From JBFLYN01 sp040756655 (GTDB taxonomy: Bacteria > Bacillota > Sulfobacillia > UBA8153), in contig JBFLYN010000003.1 of assembly GCA_040756655.1 (NCBI GenBank), forward strand, positions 62,001-126,000: DNA of 64,000 nucleotides, written 5' to 3'. A program made the position numbers and the translations under genes. Positions 52,926-61,295 of the stretch are shown one piece after another; position 1 is the first letter of the stretch, and each line of letters starts with the position of its first letter. Below the pieces are notes generated by a model. The model was not told the origin of the DNA. It ran no database searches and saw nothing but the letters and a program-made list of their open reading frames with translations.

Positions 52926-53246
52926 CTACCGGCGAAGGAGGAGGTAGCCCAGGTGAGCACCAAGGAAGGCGGTCATGATGTAGGCACACTGGCGGGCCAC
53001 GGTCCGAAGCTGGCCGTGAAGGAAGCCTGTTTCTAGGTAACGGATGGATTCGAAGGTGACGCCCAGCGCAGCCACCATGGCCCAGATCTTGAGCCGGCTG
53101 GCCGTTGCGCCCAGGGCGCCCATGAGGGCGCCACCGGTGACCACTCCCAGGGCCACGCAGAAGGTGTGCACGATTTCGGGCAAGCTGAGGGGCACGGAGA
53201 ACCGGGCAGTCGGTGTAGTCGCCGACCGGGCCCACTGCCGCGCCAT
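52926..53246 (-). CDS. ytrH: Sporulation membrane protein YtrH
   Basis: 106 residues with three hydrophobic segments. VALGVVTGGALMGALGATAS, RLKIWAMVAALGVTFESIRY and the closing IMTAFLGAHLGYLLL match the YtrH sporulation family, expressed under sigma-E in Bacillus and needed for efficient spore formation. ATG 53246 has GGAGAGG close upstream. The preceding 20 residues are not conserved, so a start nearer LSLPEIVHTF is possible. Confidence 0.8.
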   Translation of the reverse strand: MARQWARSATTPTARFSVPLSLPEIVHTFCVALGVVTGGALMGALGATASRLKIWAMVAALGVTFESIRYLETGFLHGQLRTVARQCAYIMTAFLGAHLGYLLLRR

Positions 53247-53290
53247 ATCCTCTCCGGCGACCGGTCATGAAGCCAGCTTATGCCCGCCCG

Positions 53291-53548
53291 CTAATCTTCA
53301 GACCTGTTGGATGCCGGTGCCAGCGTGGACAGGAGAAGGTTTCCGATACCGAACGTTCCAGAGAGCTGGGAGGCCAGGCTCTGGCGCCCCATGGATGCCA
53401 GGATGCCCCCGGCACCGCCGCCCAAGGCCCGGTCAAGAGGCTTCAGGATCTCTGCAACGAACAAGGCCTCAAACTCCCGGGCCGCCTCTTGCATCCTGTA
53501 ATCGGGCTTCCCCCGTCCGGTCGCGGGTAGGACCAGGTTAACCTGCAT
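53291..53548 (-). CDS. flgJ: FlgJ-type rod-binding protein
   Basis: 85 residues, only the rod-binding N-terminal domain: EAAREFEALFVAEILKPLDR and GILASMGRQSLASQLSGTFG. The muramidase half of proteobacterial FlgJ is absent, as usual in Firmicutes. It lies 4 bases after flhP and probably caps or scaffolds rod assembly. Confidence 0.8.
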   Translation of the reverse strand: MQVNLVLPATGRGKPDYRMQEAAREFEALFVAEILKPLDRALGGGAGGILASMGRQSLASQLSGTFGIGNLLLSTLAPASNRSED

Positions 53549-53552
53549 TCCG

Positions 53553-54329
53553 CTACCTCCTGAGGTTGTTGGCTATCCCCAGCATTTCGTCGGCAGACTG
53601 CACCACTTTGCTGTTGAGTTCGTAGGCACGCTGGGCACTGATGAGTCCTACGATCTCATCTATAAGCTGGACATTTGACCGTTCCAAGAACCCCTGGGCC
53701 AAGCGCCCGGCTCCCCCGGTCATGGGGGAGTGGACGGCAGGCTGGCCGCTGGACGTGGTGGCCCGGTAGACGTTCTCACCGCGGGCCTCCAGCCCGGCCG
53801 GGTTAGGAAACAGCGCCAGCTGTAGTTGCCCGATGTTTGAGATAGAGCCGTTTTCCAGCCGGGCGGTAACCCGTCCGTCGGGACCGACGTTGATGGCCAC
53901 GGCCCCGGAAGGTACCGTGAGGGGTCCCCCGGCTCCCAGCAGGTAACGCCCGTCCGCCGTCACCAAACGACCGGAATGGTCCAGGCCGAAGGCGCCCGAA
54001 CGAGTATACTCTACTAAGCCAGTGGCTCCATAACTCACCCGGAAGAACCCCTTGCCCTCCACGGCCAGGTCAAGTTCGTTGCCGGTGGACTCCAGATTGC
54101 CCGCGGTCATGGCCCGGCGGACGGCGGCGGGAACCACGCCGTGCCCCACTTGGATCAAGTCATCCGGGTCATCGACAGGCCTGAGAAAGGCGTAGAACAC
54201 GTCTTGGAAGTCCACGCGCGAAGTCTTAAAGCCCGGAGTGTTTACGTTGGCGATGTTGTTGGAGATGGTATCTACTGCCAGCTGCTGTGCTCCCATGCCA
54301 CTGGCTGCGCTCCACAATGCCCTGATCAT
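53553..54329 (-). CDS. flhP: Flagellar rod/hook basal-body protein FlhP (FlgG-like)
   Basis: 258 residues. N-terminal rod motif MIRALWSAASGMGAQQLAVD, TISNNIANVNTPGFKTSRVD; central SAF-like region FDLAVEGKGFFRV-type strand; C-terminal IVGLISAQRAYELNSKVVQS. Distal rod protein family. In Bacillus the pair flhO-flhP follows mbl exactly as here. Confidence 0.88.
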   Translation of the reverse strand: MIRALWSAASGMGAQQLAVDTISNNIANVNTPGFKTSRVDFQDVFYAFLRPVDDPDDLIQVGHGVVPAAVRRAMTAGNLESTGNELDLAVEGKGFFRVSYGATGLVEYTRSGAFGLDHSGRLVTADGRYLLGAGGPLTVPSGAVAINVGPDGRVTARLENGSISNIGQLQLALFPNPAGLEARGENVYRATTSSGQPAVHSPMTGGAGRLAQGFLERSNVQLIDEIVGLISAQRAYELNSKVVQSADEMLGIANNLRR

Positions 54330-54413
54330 ATGCAGCTACCCCCTTGGGACCGCGTCAGTCGTTCTGCGGCCCGGGGCCCCCGGCACCGGCCGGTCCAGCC
54401 CCCAATTTCCGCT

Positions 54414-55163
54414 CTAACCTAAAGAACCAGTAGCAATTCCCCGCTGCAGCGCCTCGTCCTGGGCACGCAGGGCCTGCTGGTTGGCTTCGTAGGCCCGCAT
54501 TACGGTGATCATGGCTACCATTTCCCGGACTGGGTCCACGTTGGAAAGTTCCAGGCAACGTGGTTCCAACCGGGCGCCGGGAGCTAGAACGGCCGGGCCC
54601 GATCTCTCAGTGGCCGCCAGCAGGTTTTGCCCCTCCTTCACCAGCCCGGAGGAGTCGTCAAATCTCACCAGCATGAGCCTGCCCGCCAGGGCCCCGTCCA
54701 CCATTACGGCCCCGTCGGGCTCGATCTCCACATCCGCCGAGGTCACCTGGATGGGGCCTGTGGTGCCCAGCACCGGGTGTCCCGAAGCGGTGACGAGCAT
54801 GCCGCTGCTTCCGAGTTTCAGTCCCCCGTGCCGGGTATACCGCTCTCCGGCCGGGGTGTCCACTGCCAGGTACACATCTCCGAGCAAGGCGACGTCCAGG
54901 GCGTTGCCCGTGCGCTGCAGCGGCCCGCTGGCCGGTACCGGGAAGGTTGCGTCCAGGTAGGCACCAGTGGCGATGGCCCCGATGGGCACGGTCATGGCGG
55001 ACGAATCGCGGAGGGAAATGAGAAGATCAGGAAAGGAACGGTATAGAGCAGCGTCCCGCCGGAAACCTGGGGTGTTCACATTGGCAAGGTTGTTGGCGAT
55101 GATGTCGAGCCGACTGGCTTCTCCGATCATACCCGAGGCCGCGGTGTAGATACCCCGGATCAT
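54414..55163 (-). CDS. flhO: Flagellar rod/hook basal-body protein FlhO (FlgF/FlgG-like)
   Basis: 249 residues. MIRGIYTAASGMIGEASRLD and IIANNLANVNTPGFRRDAAL open the protein, and VDPVREMVAMITVMRAYEAN closes it, the hallmarks of rod proteins. The central part GNALDVALLGDVYLAVDTPA is FlgF-like. It sits between mbl and flhP; the 84-base gap to flhP has no terminator. Confidence 0.88.
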   Translation of the reverse strand: MIRGIYTAASGMIGEASRLDIIANNLANVNTPGFRRDAALYRSFPDLLISLRDSSAMTVPIGAIATGAYLDATFPVPASGPLQRTGNALDVALLGDVYLAVDTPAGERYTRHGGLKLGSSGMLVTASGHPVLGTTGPIQVTSADVEIEPDGAVMVDGALAGRLMLVRFDDSSGLVKEGQNLLAATERSGPAVLAPGARLEPRCLELSNVDPVREMVAMITVMRAYEANQQALRAQDEALQRGIATGSLG

Positions 55164-55260
55164 GCTGCACCCCCCTTTAGAAGTATTTGCTCACCGGGTT
55201 CTATCGTGGCAACTGAGGCTGGAGTTTAGCTGTATTTTTGTGGGGTGGTGGGGTGAATGA

Positions 55261-55285
55261 AAAAGAGCCCTGGACGGGCCCCGTG
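55261..55285 (-). terminator. Possible terminator of mbl
   Basis: On the minus strand a short GC stem (GGCCCGTCCAGGGCTC) is followed by TTTTT. The stem is imperfect, so read-through into flhO is possible. Confidence 0.4.
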
Positions 55286-55301
55286 CTATGGCCAGTTAAC
55301 C

Positions 55302-56321
55302 CTAGCGGTTTTTTAGCGCCATAAAATGATGCGCGTAGGTGTCAAATTGCTCGAGGGCCCGGCCGGTACCCACGGCCACGCAGCTAATGGGGTCGTCGGC
55401 CACGTGAATGGGGACACCGGTCTCGCTCCGTAAAAGGTCGTCCAGACCGTCCAGCAGGGACCCACCACCGGTCAGGACGATCCCGTATTCCATGATGTCG
55501 CCAGCAAGTTCGGGGGGGGTTCTCTCGAGCACAGATTTGACCCGGTCCACAATGGCTCCCATTGGTTCGGCCATGGCCACCCGCGTGTCCTGGGAAGACA
55601 GGAGGACCGTGCGCGGCAGTCCGGTAACCAGGTCCCGGCCACGGACTTCGGCAGTGAGGTTCCGGCCCTCCGGGGATACCGTGGCAATGCTTATTTTGGT
55701 GTCCTCGGCGGTCCTTTCCCCGATCATCAGCCCGTGCTCGCGCCTCACATACTTGACCAGTGAATCATCGAAGTAGTCGCCGCCGACCCGGATGGAATCG
55801 GAAAGCACCACGCCCCGGAGCGACAGGACGGCAATATCAGTGGTCCCTCCTCCAATATCCACGATCATGTGACCGCGGGGCTTGGAGATGTCCAGCCCGG
55901 CACCAAGGGCCGCGGCCAGGGGTTCCTCGATGAGGTAGGTGGCGCGTGCACCCGCCTGGGTCGCCGCCTCCATCACGGCTCGCTTTTCCACTGATGTGAC
56001 ACCAGATGGCACGCACACCATGACCCGGGGGCGGAAGAAACTGCGCTTCCCACACACCTCGGCGATGAAGTGCTTGAGCATGGCCTCGGTGATCTCGTAG
56101 TCCGCGATAACTCCTTGCCTGAGCGGGCGGATGGCCACCACGTTGCCGGGGGTCCGCCCAAGCATGCGACGGGCCTGCTCGCCTATGGCGAGTATCCTGC
56201 GGGTGTTTTGCTCGATGGCTACTACCGAAGGCTCGCGAAGGACAATGCCGCGCCCACGGATGAAGATGATTACGCTGGCAGTGCCCAGGTCCACTCCCAT
56301 GTCCTGTGCCAGTCCGATCAA
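55302..56321 (-). CDS. mbl: MreB-family rod-shape protein Mbl
   Basis: 339 residues. Actin-like motifs: phosphate 1 MGVDLGTASVIIFIRGRGIV, REPSVVAI, VIRPLRQGVIADYEIT-type region, phosphate 2 MIVDIGGGTTDIAVLSLRGV, adenosine GIVLTGGGSLLDGLDDLLRS. It guides lateral wall synthesis on the membrane. The name Mbl is chosen from its place after spoIIID, as in Bacillus. TTG 56321 has GGGAGG upstream. Confidence 0.9.
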   Translation of the reverse strand: MIGLAQDMGVDLGTASVIIFIRGRGIVLREPSVVAIEQNTRRILAIGEQARRMLGRTPGNVVAIRPLRQGVIADYEITEAMLKHFIAEVCGKRSFFRPRVMVCVPSGVTSVEKRAVMEAATQAGARATYLIEEPLAAALGAGLDISKPRGHMIVDIGGGTTDIAVLSLRGVVLSDSIRVGGDYFDDSLVKYVRREHGLMIGERTAEDTKISIATVSPEGRNLTAEVRGRDLVTGLPRTVLLSSQDTRVAMAEPMGAIVDRVKSVLERTPPELAGDIMEYGIVLTGGGSLLDGLDDLLRSETGVPIHVADDPISCVAVGTGRALEQFDTYAHHFMALKNR

Positions 56322-56404
56322 GTATCCGCCTCCCTCGAGAGCTTGTCCCCCTGAGCCGCTGATAAGGAGCAGCGTCTGGGGAATTCTTCTACCGTTAGAT
56401 GCGG

Positions 56405-56671
56405 TTATCCTCCAACGACACTGCCGGGGTCCTGGTATTTTTTCCGGGTGGCTTCTCCGCCTCTTAGATGCCTTTCGGCCTTGTTATAGTCAAGGACCGC
56501 CTTGACGGCCTGGGCCAGCTGCGGCCTGATCCTGGGCAGGCGTTCCGTGACATCCTTGTGCACTGTGCTCTTTGATACTCCAAAAGCCCTGGCCGTATCA
56601 CGAACGGTGGCCTTGGTCTTACAGATGTACTCGCCGATATTGACCGATCGCTTCCAGATTACGTCGTTCAC
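56405..56671 (-). CDS. spoIIID: Sporulation transcription regulator SpoIIID
   Basis: 88 residues. SVNIGEYICKTKATVRDTAR and AFGVSKSTVHKDVTERLPRI form the helix-turn-helix of SpoIIID, followed by the basic C-terminal helix. It switches mother-cell genes between sigma-E and sigma-K stages. GTG 56671 is preceded by GGGGGAGG. It lies before mbl, the Bacillus order. Confidence 0.95.
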   Translation of the reverse strand: MNDVIWKRSVNIGEYICKTKATVRDTARAFGVSKSTVHKDVTERLPRIRPQLAQAVKAVLDYNKAERHLRGGEATRKKYQDPGSVVGG

Positions 56672-56705
56672 CTCTGCAGCCTCCCCCCGGCGTTAACGAA
56701 TCGCT

Positions 56706-56737
56706 AATCTATATGAGACGCCGGGAGGATAAATTAC
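56706..56737 (-). promoter_or_regulatory. Candidate sigma-E promoter of spoIIID
   Basis: On the minus strand GTAATTT, about 15 bases, then CATATAGATT: the -10 resembles the sigma-E CATAnnnTT pattern. It is 35 bases before the spoIIID start; spoIIID is sigma-E dependent in Bacillus. Confidence 0.4.
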
Positions 56738-56752
56738 CTTAGTGATTAGGCC

Positions 56753-57439
56753 TTACTTCAGGAACCGGAGTGGATCCGCAGCCTCGCCGTCCAGGTAGAC
56801 TTCGAAGTGTAACCGTGGGCCTCCGTCTCCAACCTCACCGGCACCGGGCTGGCCCAGCTGGGCTATGACCGCCCCGCCGTCAACCACGTCCCCGGGGCTA
56901 ACTCCAACCCCACCCAAGTTCCCGTAGACGGTCCGCAGGTTCCTTCCGTGCTCCAGCACTACCACGGTGGCGTGCCAGTCCGAACGTTCAACCGCTACCA
57001 CACGGCCCGGCAGGGCAGACCGTACCGGCTGTCCCAGTGATCCGCCGATATCGATGCCGGGATGGAAACGCCAGTCGGCGAAGGTAGGTGAGTAGGTCCA
57101 GCCAAAGCCCCGCACCACGGTTCCCAGGAGGGGCCAGACCATGCCGGCGGGATCCACAGGCCCGGCCGCAGGCTCCACCTCAGGCTCCGGCGCAGGCTCA
57201 TACCCGGGCTCCCCGGTGGGTTCGGGCGTAAGCTGCAGGTGAGGCGTGGCCGGGGCTTCAGGCTGGACCGGGGTGGTGACCGGAGCCTCCGGCTCCTCGG
57301 GATGGCCTGGGTCTTGGCCTGCTCGTAAGCCGTTGACGAAACCATACACTGAAAGGCCGATGAGCGCCACGATCACCAGCAAGCCCCAGTGGCGACTGGC
57401 GAGCTGACGCAGTTGTTCGTACCGGGTTTTCAGCTGCAT
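56753..57439 (-). CDS. spoIIQ: SpoIIQ-like M23/LytM-domain protein
   Basis: 228 residues. One membrane helix (GLLVIVALIGLSVYGFVNGL), a long Pro/Glu linker and a LytM domain: FHPGIDIGGSLGQP keeps the metal-binding His and Asp, but the usual HLH of the last motif reads GPRLHFEVYLDGE, so the first, catalytic His is Arg. Loss of endopeptidase activity is predicted, as in Bacillus SpoIIQ, where the protein serves as the forespore half of the SpoIIIAH-SpoIIQ channel. ATG 57439 follows AGGAGGTG. Position between spoIID and spoIIID supports the name. Confidence 0.8.
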   Translation of the reverse strand: MQLKTRYEQLRQLASRHWGLLVIVALIGLSVYGFVNGLRAGQDPGHPEEPEAPVTTPVQPEAPATPHLQLTPEPTGEPGYEPAPEPEVEPAAGPVDPAGMVWPLLGTVVRGFGWTYSPTFADWRFHPGIDIGGSLGQPVRSALPGRVVAVERSDWHATVVVLEHGRNLRTVYGNLGGVGVSPGDVVDGGAVIAQLGQPGAGEVGDGGPRLHFEVYLDGEAADPLRFLK

Positions 57440-57504
57440 AACATTGCACCTCCTGCAGCACATTCTTGCCATTACTGGCTGAATTATGCAGCAGAAGGTG
57501 CCCG

Positions 57505-58476
57505 CTACTCATCAAACAGGGGTCTTACCGTCACTCCGGGATAGTAGAAACTGATGATCTCCAAAAACCCTCGCCCGGACTTGGCCAGGCCATCCGCGCC
57601 ATACTGGCATAAGCCGACCCCGTGCCCGTGCCCACTCACCTGAAACCGCAGGTTGGTGCCTACGACCTCCCACGTGAACCGGGTGGACGGCAGGCCCAGC
57701 AAGCTCCGGAACTCCGTCCCCTTGAGAAGGCCGGCAGGCGTGCTCACCGACATCACTCGTCCCGTTGTCGAAGTGGTTACTACGGAAAAAAGGCTGGACG
57801 GAGATGCGGCAGGTACCGCGCCCAGCCGGGCGGCCACTTCGCTCAGGGGTATTTCTACGGTCCGGCGGTAATGGGGTGAATGCCTGCACCAGTCGCACGT
57901 GACGCTCACCAGGTACGGCAGGTGTTGTTGCCAGACATTGCCCGACGCCTCGGTGGCTCCTCCACAAGTAGAGTGATATACCGGGTCAATGGGAGCACCC
58001 TGGTAAACTACGATGAGGCCGGCCGTGTCCTCTACCGCCTGCTCGATGCGGCGCCACCAGCGCCCAGCGTTGAACGCTCCCCAGATTTGCCTCATTTCGG
58101 CCTCGGATTTCCACGCCTGCGACCGGGTGTGGTCTGTGCAAATGTCGGCACCCGGGTAATGGGTGCACCCGGGTCCCCCGAACACGCGCATGCGCAGCAC
58201 GGCATAGGTGCGGGCGATCACCGCCTGCGCCTTGAGGGCCTCCATTTGGAAGGATGCCGGCATCTCGGCGGCAACCACTCCCTTGACGTACTCTTCCAGG
58301 TCCATACGCTGGATACGGTTTTCCGCCACTATGAATACGTCAATGGGGATGGCTGGTCCCAGCCGGACCTGTTCACGTCGGGGCGCCGCCAGGTTAAGGC
58401 CACGTACCAGCACTGCAGGAAGAATGATCAGCACCAAGAACAGCCCCAGCGTGGTCAGGGCGAGGGTCTTCTTCAA
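57505..58476 (-). CDS. spoIID: Stage II sporulation protein D, lytic transglycosylase
   Basis: 323 residues. Membrane anchor (LALTTLGLFLVLIILPAVLV), then EEYVKGVVAAEMPASFQMEA with the catalytic Glu, LKAQAVIARTYAVLRM, CTDHTRSQAW, YHSTCGGATE and the C-terminal SGHGHGVGLCQYGADGLAKS. It degrades glycan strands stripped by SpoIIP during engulfment. TTG 58476 has AAAGGAGGG upstream. It heads the spoIID-spoIIQ-spoIIID row. Confidence 0.95.
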   Translation of the reverse strand: MKKTLALTTLGLFLVLIILPAVLVRGLNLAAPRREQVRLGPAIPIDVFIVAENRIQRMDLEEYVKGVVAAEMPASFQMEALKAQAVIARTYAVLRMRVFGGPGCTHYPGADICTDHTRSQAWKSEAEMRQIWGAFNAGRWWRRIEQAVEDTAGLIVVYQGAPIDPVYHSTCGGATEASGNVWQQHLPYLVSVTCDWCRHSPHYRRTVEIPLSEVAARLGAVPAASPSSLFSVVTTSTTGRVMSVSTPAGLLKGTEFRSLLGLPSTRFTWEVVGTNLRFQVSGHGHGVGLCQYGADGLAKSGRGFLEIISFYYPGVTVRPLFDE

Positions 58477-58619
58477 GCGGCACCCTCCTTTACGGTCGAC
58501 CGATCACCCAATCTTATTAGGCCGGTCCTGTGTCGATGACCGCATCGGGGGCAGCGCCGGAAAGAGGCACATAATATCCCGGGCAGGAAGAAGGCAGGCG
58601 AGAGGAGAATTGCCGGCAC

Positions 58620-59039
58620 ATGAGCGAGAGTTTGGTGATCCCGCCCCGCTTGCAGCGGCGGCTGATCCGGTGGGCCCGGCAACAGGCTCCCAGGGAGATC
58701 TGCGGGGCGTTAGTCGGACGGGATGGACGCGTAGACCGGGTTCTGCCCGCTCGAAATGCAGATCCGGATCCACGGCGCTTTTGCATGGACCCCGGCGACC
58801 TCGTTACCATATTCCAGTACATAGAACAGAGCGACCAGGACCTTCTGGGGTTCTACCACTCCCACCCCTCCGGTCCCGGCACCCCCTCCACTACCGACCT
58901 GGCAGAAGCCTTCTACCCGGCCCAGCTCATGGTTATCGTCTACCCGGGCGATGGCAAGAGGCCCATACGGGCTTTTCGCGTGGGTGAGCAGGTAGAGGAG
59001 GTCCATGTTGACCAAGACAGCAGAACAGATCCCCCTTGA
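58620..59039 (+). CDS. JAMM/MPN (Mov34-type) metalloprotease-like protein
   Basis: 139 residues. The zinc site is complete: Glu in APREICGALVG and HSHPSGPGTPSTTD (H-x-H-x7-S-x2-D). A typical bacterial M67 protein; relatives process sulfur-carrier proteins or small conjugated peptides, but no ThiS/MoaD-like or E1 gene is nearby, so the substrate is unknown. The ATG at 58620 has GAGAGGAG rather far upstream. It is divergent from spoIID and is followed by gene-free sequence. Confidence 0.8.
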   Translation: MSESLVIPPRLQRRLIRWARQQAPREICGALVGRDGRVDRVLPARNADPDPRRFCMDPGDLVTIFQYIEQSDQDLLGFYHSHPSGPGTPSTTDLAEAFYPAQLMVIVYPGDGKRPIRAFRVGEQVEEVHVDQDSRTDPP

Positions 59040-59342
59040 CGGGCTGACCGGCCAATGCCTGGTGTATACCTTGGCGACTGCGTCAACAGTTTGAAGGTAT
59101 TGGGGGTAGGGCTAAATGCGGCCAGGTTGATATCCGCCTGAAGGCTGTTTCTGCTCTCAACTCCAGTCCGGCCGTAACTATTCAGCCCTTCCCGGCAAGG
59201 TCCAACCGCATACTGCTTCGCCTCCCCTCCCCCGAATTCGTCCTTCCCGCGGTGCGACTATACAGGCCTCCCTGTTGCTGGGATAGGGTGAGCAACGGGC
59301 AAAGTTGTTTGACGACGGTACGCAGGGAGGTATCCCTTGACG
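59040..59342. other. Gene-free spacer
   Basis: No convincing gene, RNA or repeat recognised. It probably includes the decayed end of the IS66-type element that follows. Confidence 0.35.
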
Positions 59343-59700
59343 TCATGCCCGGAGCAACTCCCGGCACTCACCTCTGGGAGAGGGGAGACGGTGTCCGGTT
59401 CGGGGGTCTTCGAGCGGTTGGAGGAACGGCTGGCCACGGAAGCGGGCCTCGAGCGCCGCCAGGACAGAGCGGCCCCGCTTGCGCACGGTCGAGATGTAGC
59501 CGCAGATGCGGCAGAAGGCCGGCGCACCGGCGAAGCTGCGGAGGGCGCTTGACCATCCGCAGGTCGCGCTCCGCCAGGTTGTTGCCGAAGGGTACCCGGC
59601 AGTCGTACACGCAGGCGACACCGCGGGGCGGTGTTGCTCCGGCCGGTCGAGCAGGTTTTGGGCCGGCGTTTGCCCGGGTCTGTCGCGCTGACCGGCGGGA
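59343..59700 (-). pseudogene. Frameshifted IS66-family transposase C-terminus
   Basis: One minus-strand frame gives VPFGNNLAERDLRMVK, the IS66 hallmark; a second frame gives FAGAPAFCRICGYISTVRKR and VLAALEARFRGQPFLQP, the next conserved block. They must be joined by frameshifts, and the upstream catalytic part is missing. No terminal inverted repeats were identified. A dead fragment. Confidence 0.8.
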
Positions 59701-59764
59701 CGCAGAGCAGCCGGGAGAGGGCGAGCGGTCCCGGGGCCAGCAGGAGCGGCGGGGGCCGCTCCCG

Positions 59765-60110
59765 CTACCTGCGGGAAAACCAGGAGCGGATCGGCAAGAG
59801 CGCCCCGCCCAGAGCGACAAAGCCCAGCAGGACTGCGGCGACCGGGCCGCCTCCCGGCGCCAGGCTGAGCCTTGCGGCTGCAGCCGTTCCTGCCGCGGCC
59901 TGGGCGCACGCCGGGGCCAAGGCCCCGGGCCGCCCCGCCCGCAACTGGACCAGCCCCCGCGGGGCCACGGCGGAAACCAGGACGACGCTGAAGGCGACCA
60001 GGAAGAAGCGGTCGGCTTGGGCTGGCCCTGCCCCGCAGCGGCTCACCGGCACCCACCGCAGGGACAGCAGTAGCAATCCATAGAAGAAGAGACCGGCGGC
60101 CTTGGAGGCT
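59765..60110 (-). other. Hydrophobic reading-frame remnant of unknown origin
   Basis: The minus frame encodes three apparent membrane segments (AAGLFFYGLLLLSLRWVP, FFLVAFSVVLVSAVAPRG, VAAVLLGFVALGGALLPI) with no credible start and an end abutting the IS66 fragment. It could be the stub of a polytopic protein cut by the element, or a chance GC-rich frame. Confidence 0.25.
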
Positions 60111-60330
60111 ATACTGGGAGGGGCGGCCGTTCGCAATCTCCTCCTCCTGGTCGTGTTCGTCCCCCTCCAGAATTGGGCGGGCACGCGGAAGGCGCCCTTC
60201 TCTTGGCTTCGCACCGCTGGAGACCCCTCTCCAAACCGCCAGGCCAACACGCCGCCTGCGCCAGGCTCGACCGACTGCTCTCGGAGCGGCACCCGTCGAT
60301 CAGCGTCGGTGCTCCGCCTTCAGGACAGTG

Positions 60331-60987
60331 TCAGCAACCGAGAAGCAGGCTCATCCGGCAGGCCGCCATGTCAACCAGGCGGAACTCGATCTCGGTCACG
60401 AACCCGTGCTCAAGGTACCACCGGTAGGCGGGTGAAGTGGGGTTGGTGGTAAGGGATATGCCTCGGTAGCCAACCGTTATGGCTTCGGCGCGCAAAAAGG
60501 ACAGCATCTTCCCCCCTAAGCCCTGTGCCTGAACGTCCGGACGGGTGGCAATGAGATGCAGTTCCAAAAACCCGGGCCGGGCGGCGAAAGCAGCCCGGAT
60601 CCTCGCAAGCTCGACCGGGTCTTTGCTTTTCATGTCGCGCGCTATGCGATGGATACCGCGCCACCCGAAAACGCGGAGGATGCCATAGAGGAACCTGATA
60701 CAACCCACCAGGGAGGACAGGGACAACTTGGGCCTGGAGTCAGTTATCAGGGCGGCACAGACCAGGCGGCCGCCCGAGCCAATGCCGTACCAGCGAGCGT
60801 CATGGGCTGCTCCAAAAAACCCGTGCACGAGCCGGGTCGCTGCCACCGTGGCCTCGCGGGTAAGACAGACCGCATCCGGGGGTGGCGGTTCGGGAATCGC
60901 GGCCGCGAAGGCCTCCTCGAACAGCGTAGCCGCCTCCGCCCGCTGCCTGGGAGACAGCGGTTGCACGCCTGAGGTCAGCGCGATCAC
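60331..60987 (-). CDS. GNAT-family N-acetyltransferase
   Basis: 218 residues. The N-terminal region RQRAEAATLFEEAFAAA and the acetyl-CoA motif ELHLIATRPDVQAQGLGGKM (Q-x-x-G-x-G/A type) followed by GISLTTNPTSPAYRWYLEHG and FVTEIEFRLV are typical GNAT. The central SSLVGCIRFLYGILRVFGWR is longer than usual and hydrophobic. The substrate is unknown. AGGAGGTG overlaps the GTG at 60987, too close for that start, so initiation slightly downstream (CTG or GTG within ten codons) is possible. Confidence 0.8.
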   Translation of the reverse strand: MIALTSGVQPLSPRQRAEAATLFEEAFAAAIPEPPPPDAVCLTREATVAATRLVHGFFGAAHDARWYGIGSGGRLVCAALITDSRPKLSLSSLVGCIRFLYGILRVFGWRGIHRIARDMKSKDPVELARIRAAFAARPGFLELHLIATRPDVQAQGLGGKMLSFLRAEAITVGYRGISLTTNPTSPAYRWYLEHGFVTEIEFRLVDMAACRMSLLLGC

Positions 60988-61295
60988 CTCCTCTCTCGCC
61001 GACTGCGGTTGACATATCGTCCGGCCTTTGTCTGAGGTTGCCTATGGGAATCCGAGCTGCGGTTCGTCTAGCTGTCGTGCTTGCTGCCATAGTTGCCCGC
61101 TATGGAGACATGGAGCAAGTAGACGATGTGTGGGTCAAGCATTGTGACAAAGACCGGAGTGCTATCCTCACGGTACTTGTGCGTATGCTCAGGTATGACC
61201 ATGAGATTGGTGGCCGTGGAAATCTGAGACTGGGCGGTTATTGTCGCATTCTACGCAAATTCGCCCTGCCGCTTGTTGATTCTGTGGGAATGACT
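60988..61295. other. Gene-free spacer
   Basis: A plus-strand frame over 61038-61361 has a hydrophobic start but no ribosome binding site, atypical composition and overlaps the end of the ligase gene, so it is not called. A TTGACA at 61011 has no matching -10. Nothing else is recognised. Confidence 0.35.

Noticed and set aside
59343..60430. Intact IS66 element
   Set aside because: Conserved transposase blocks are in different frames, the catalytic N-terminal part is missing and no inverted repeats were found.
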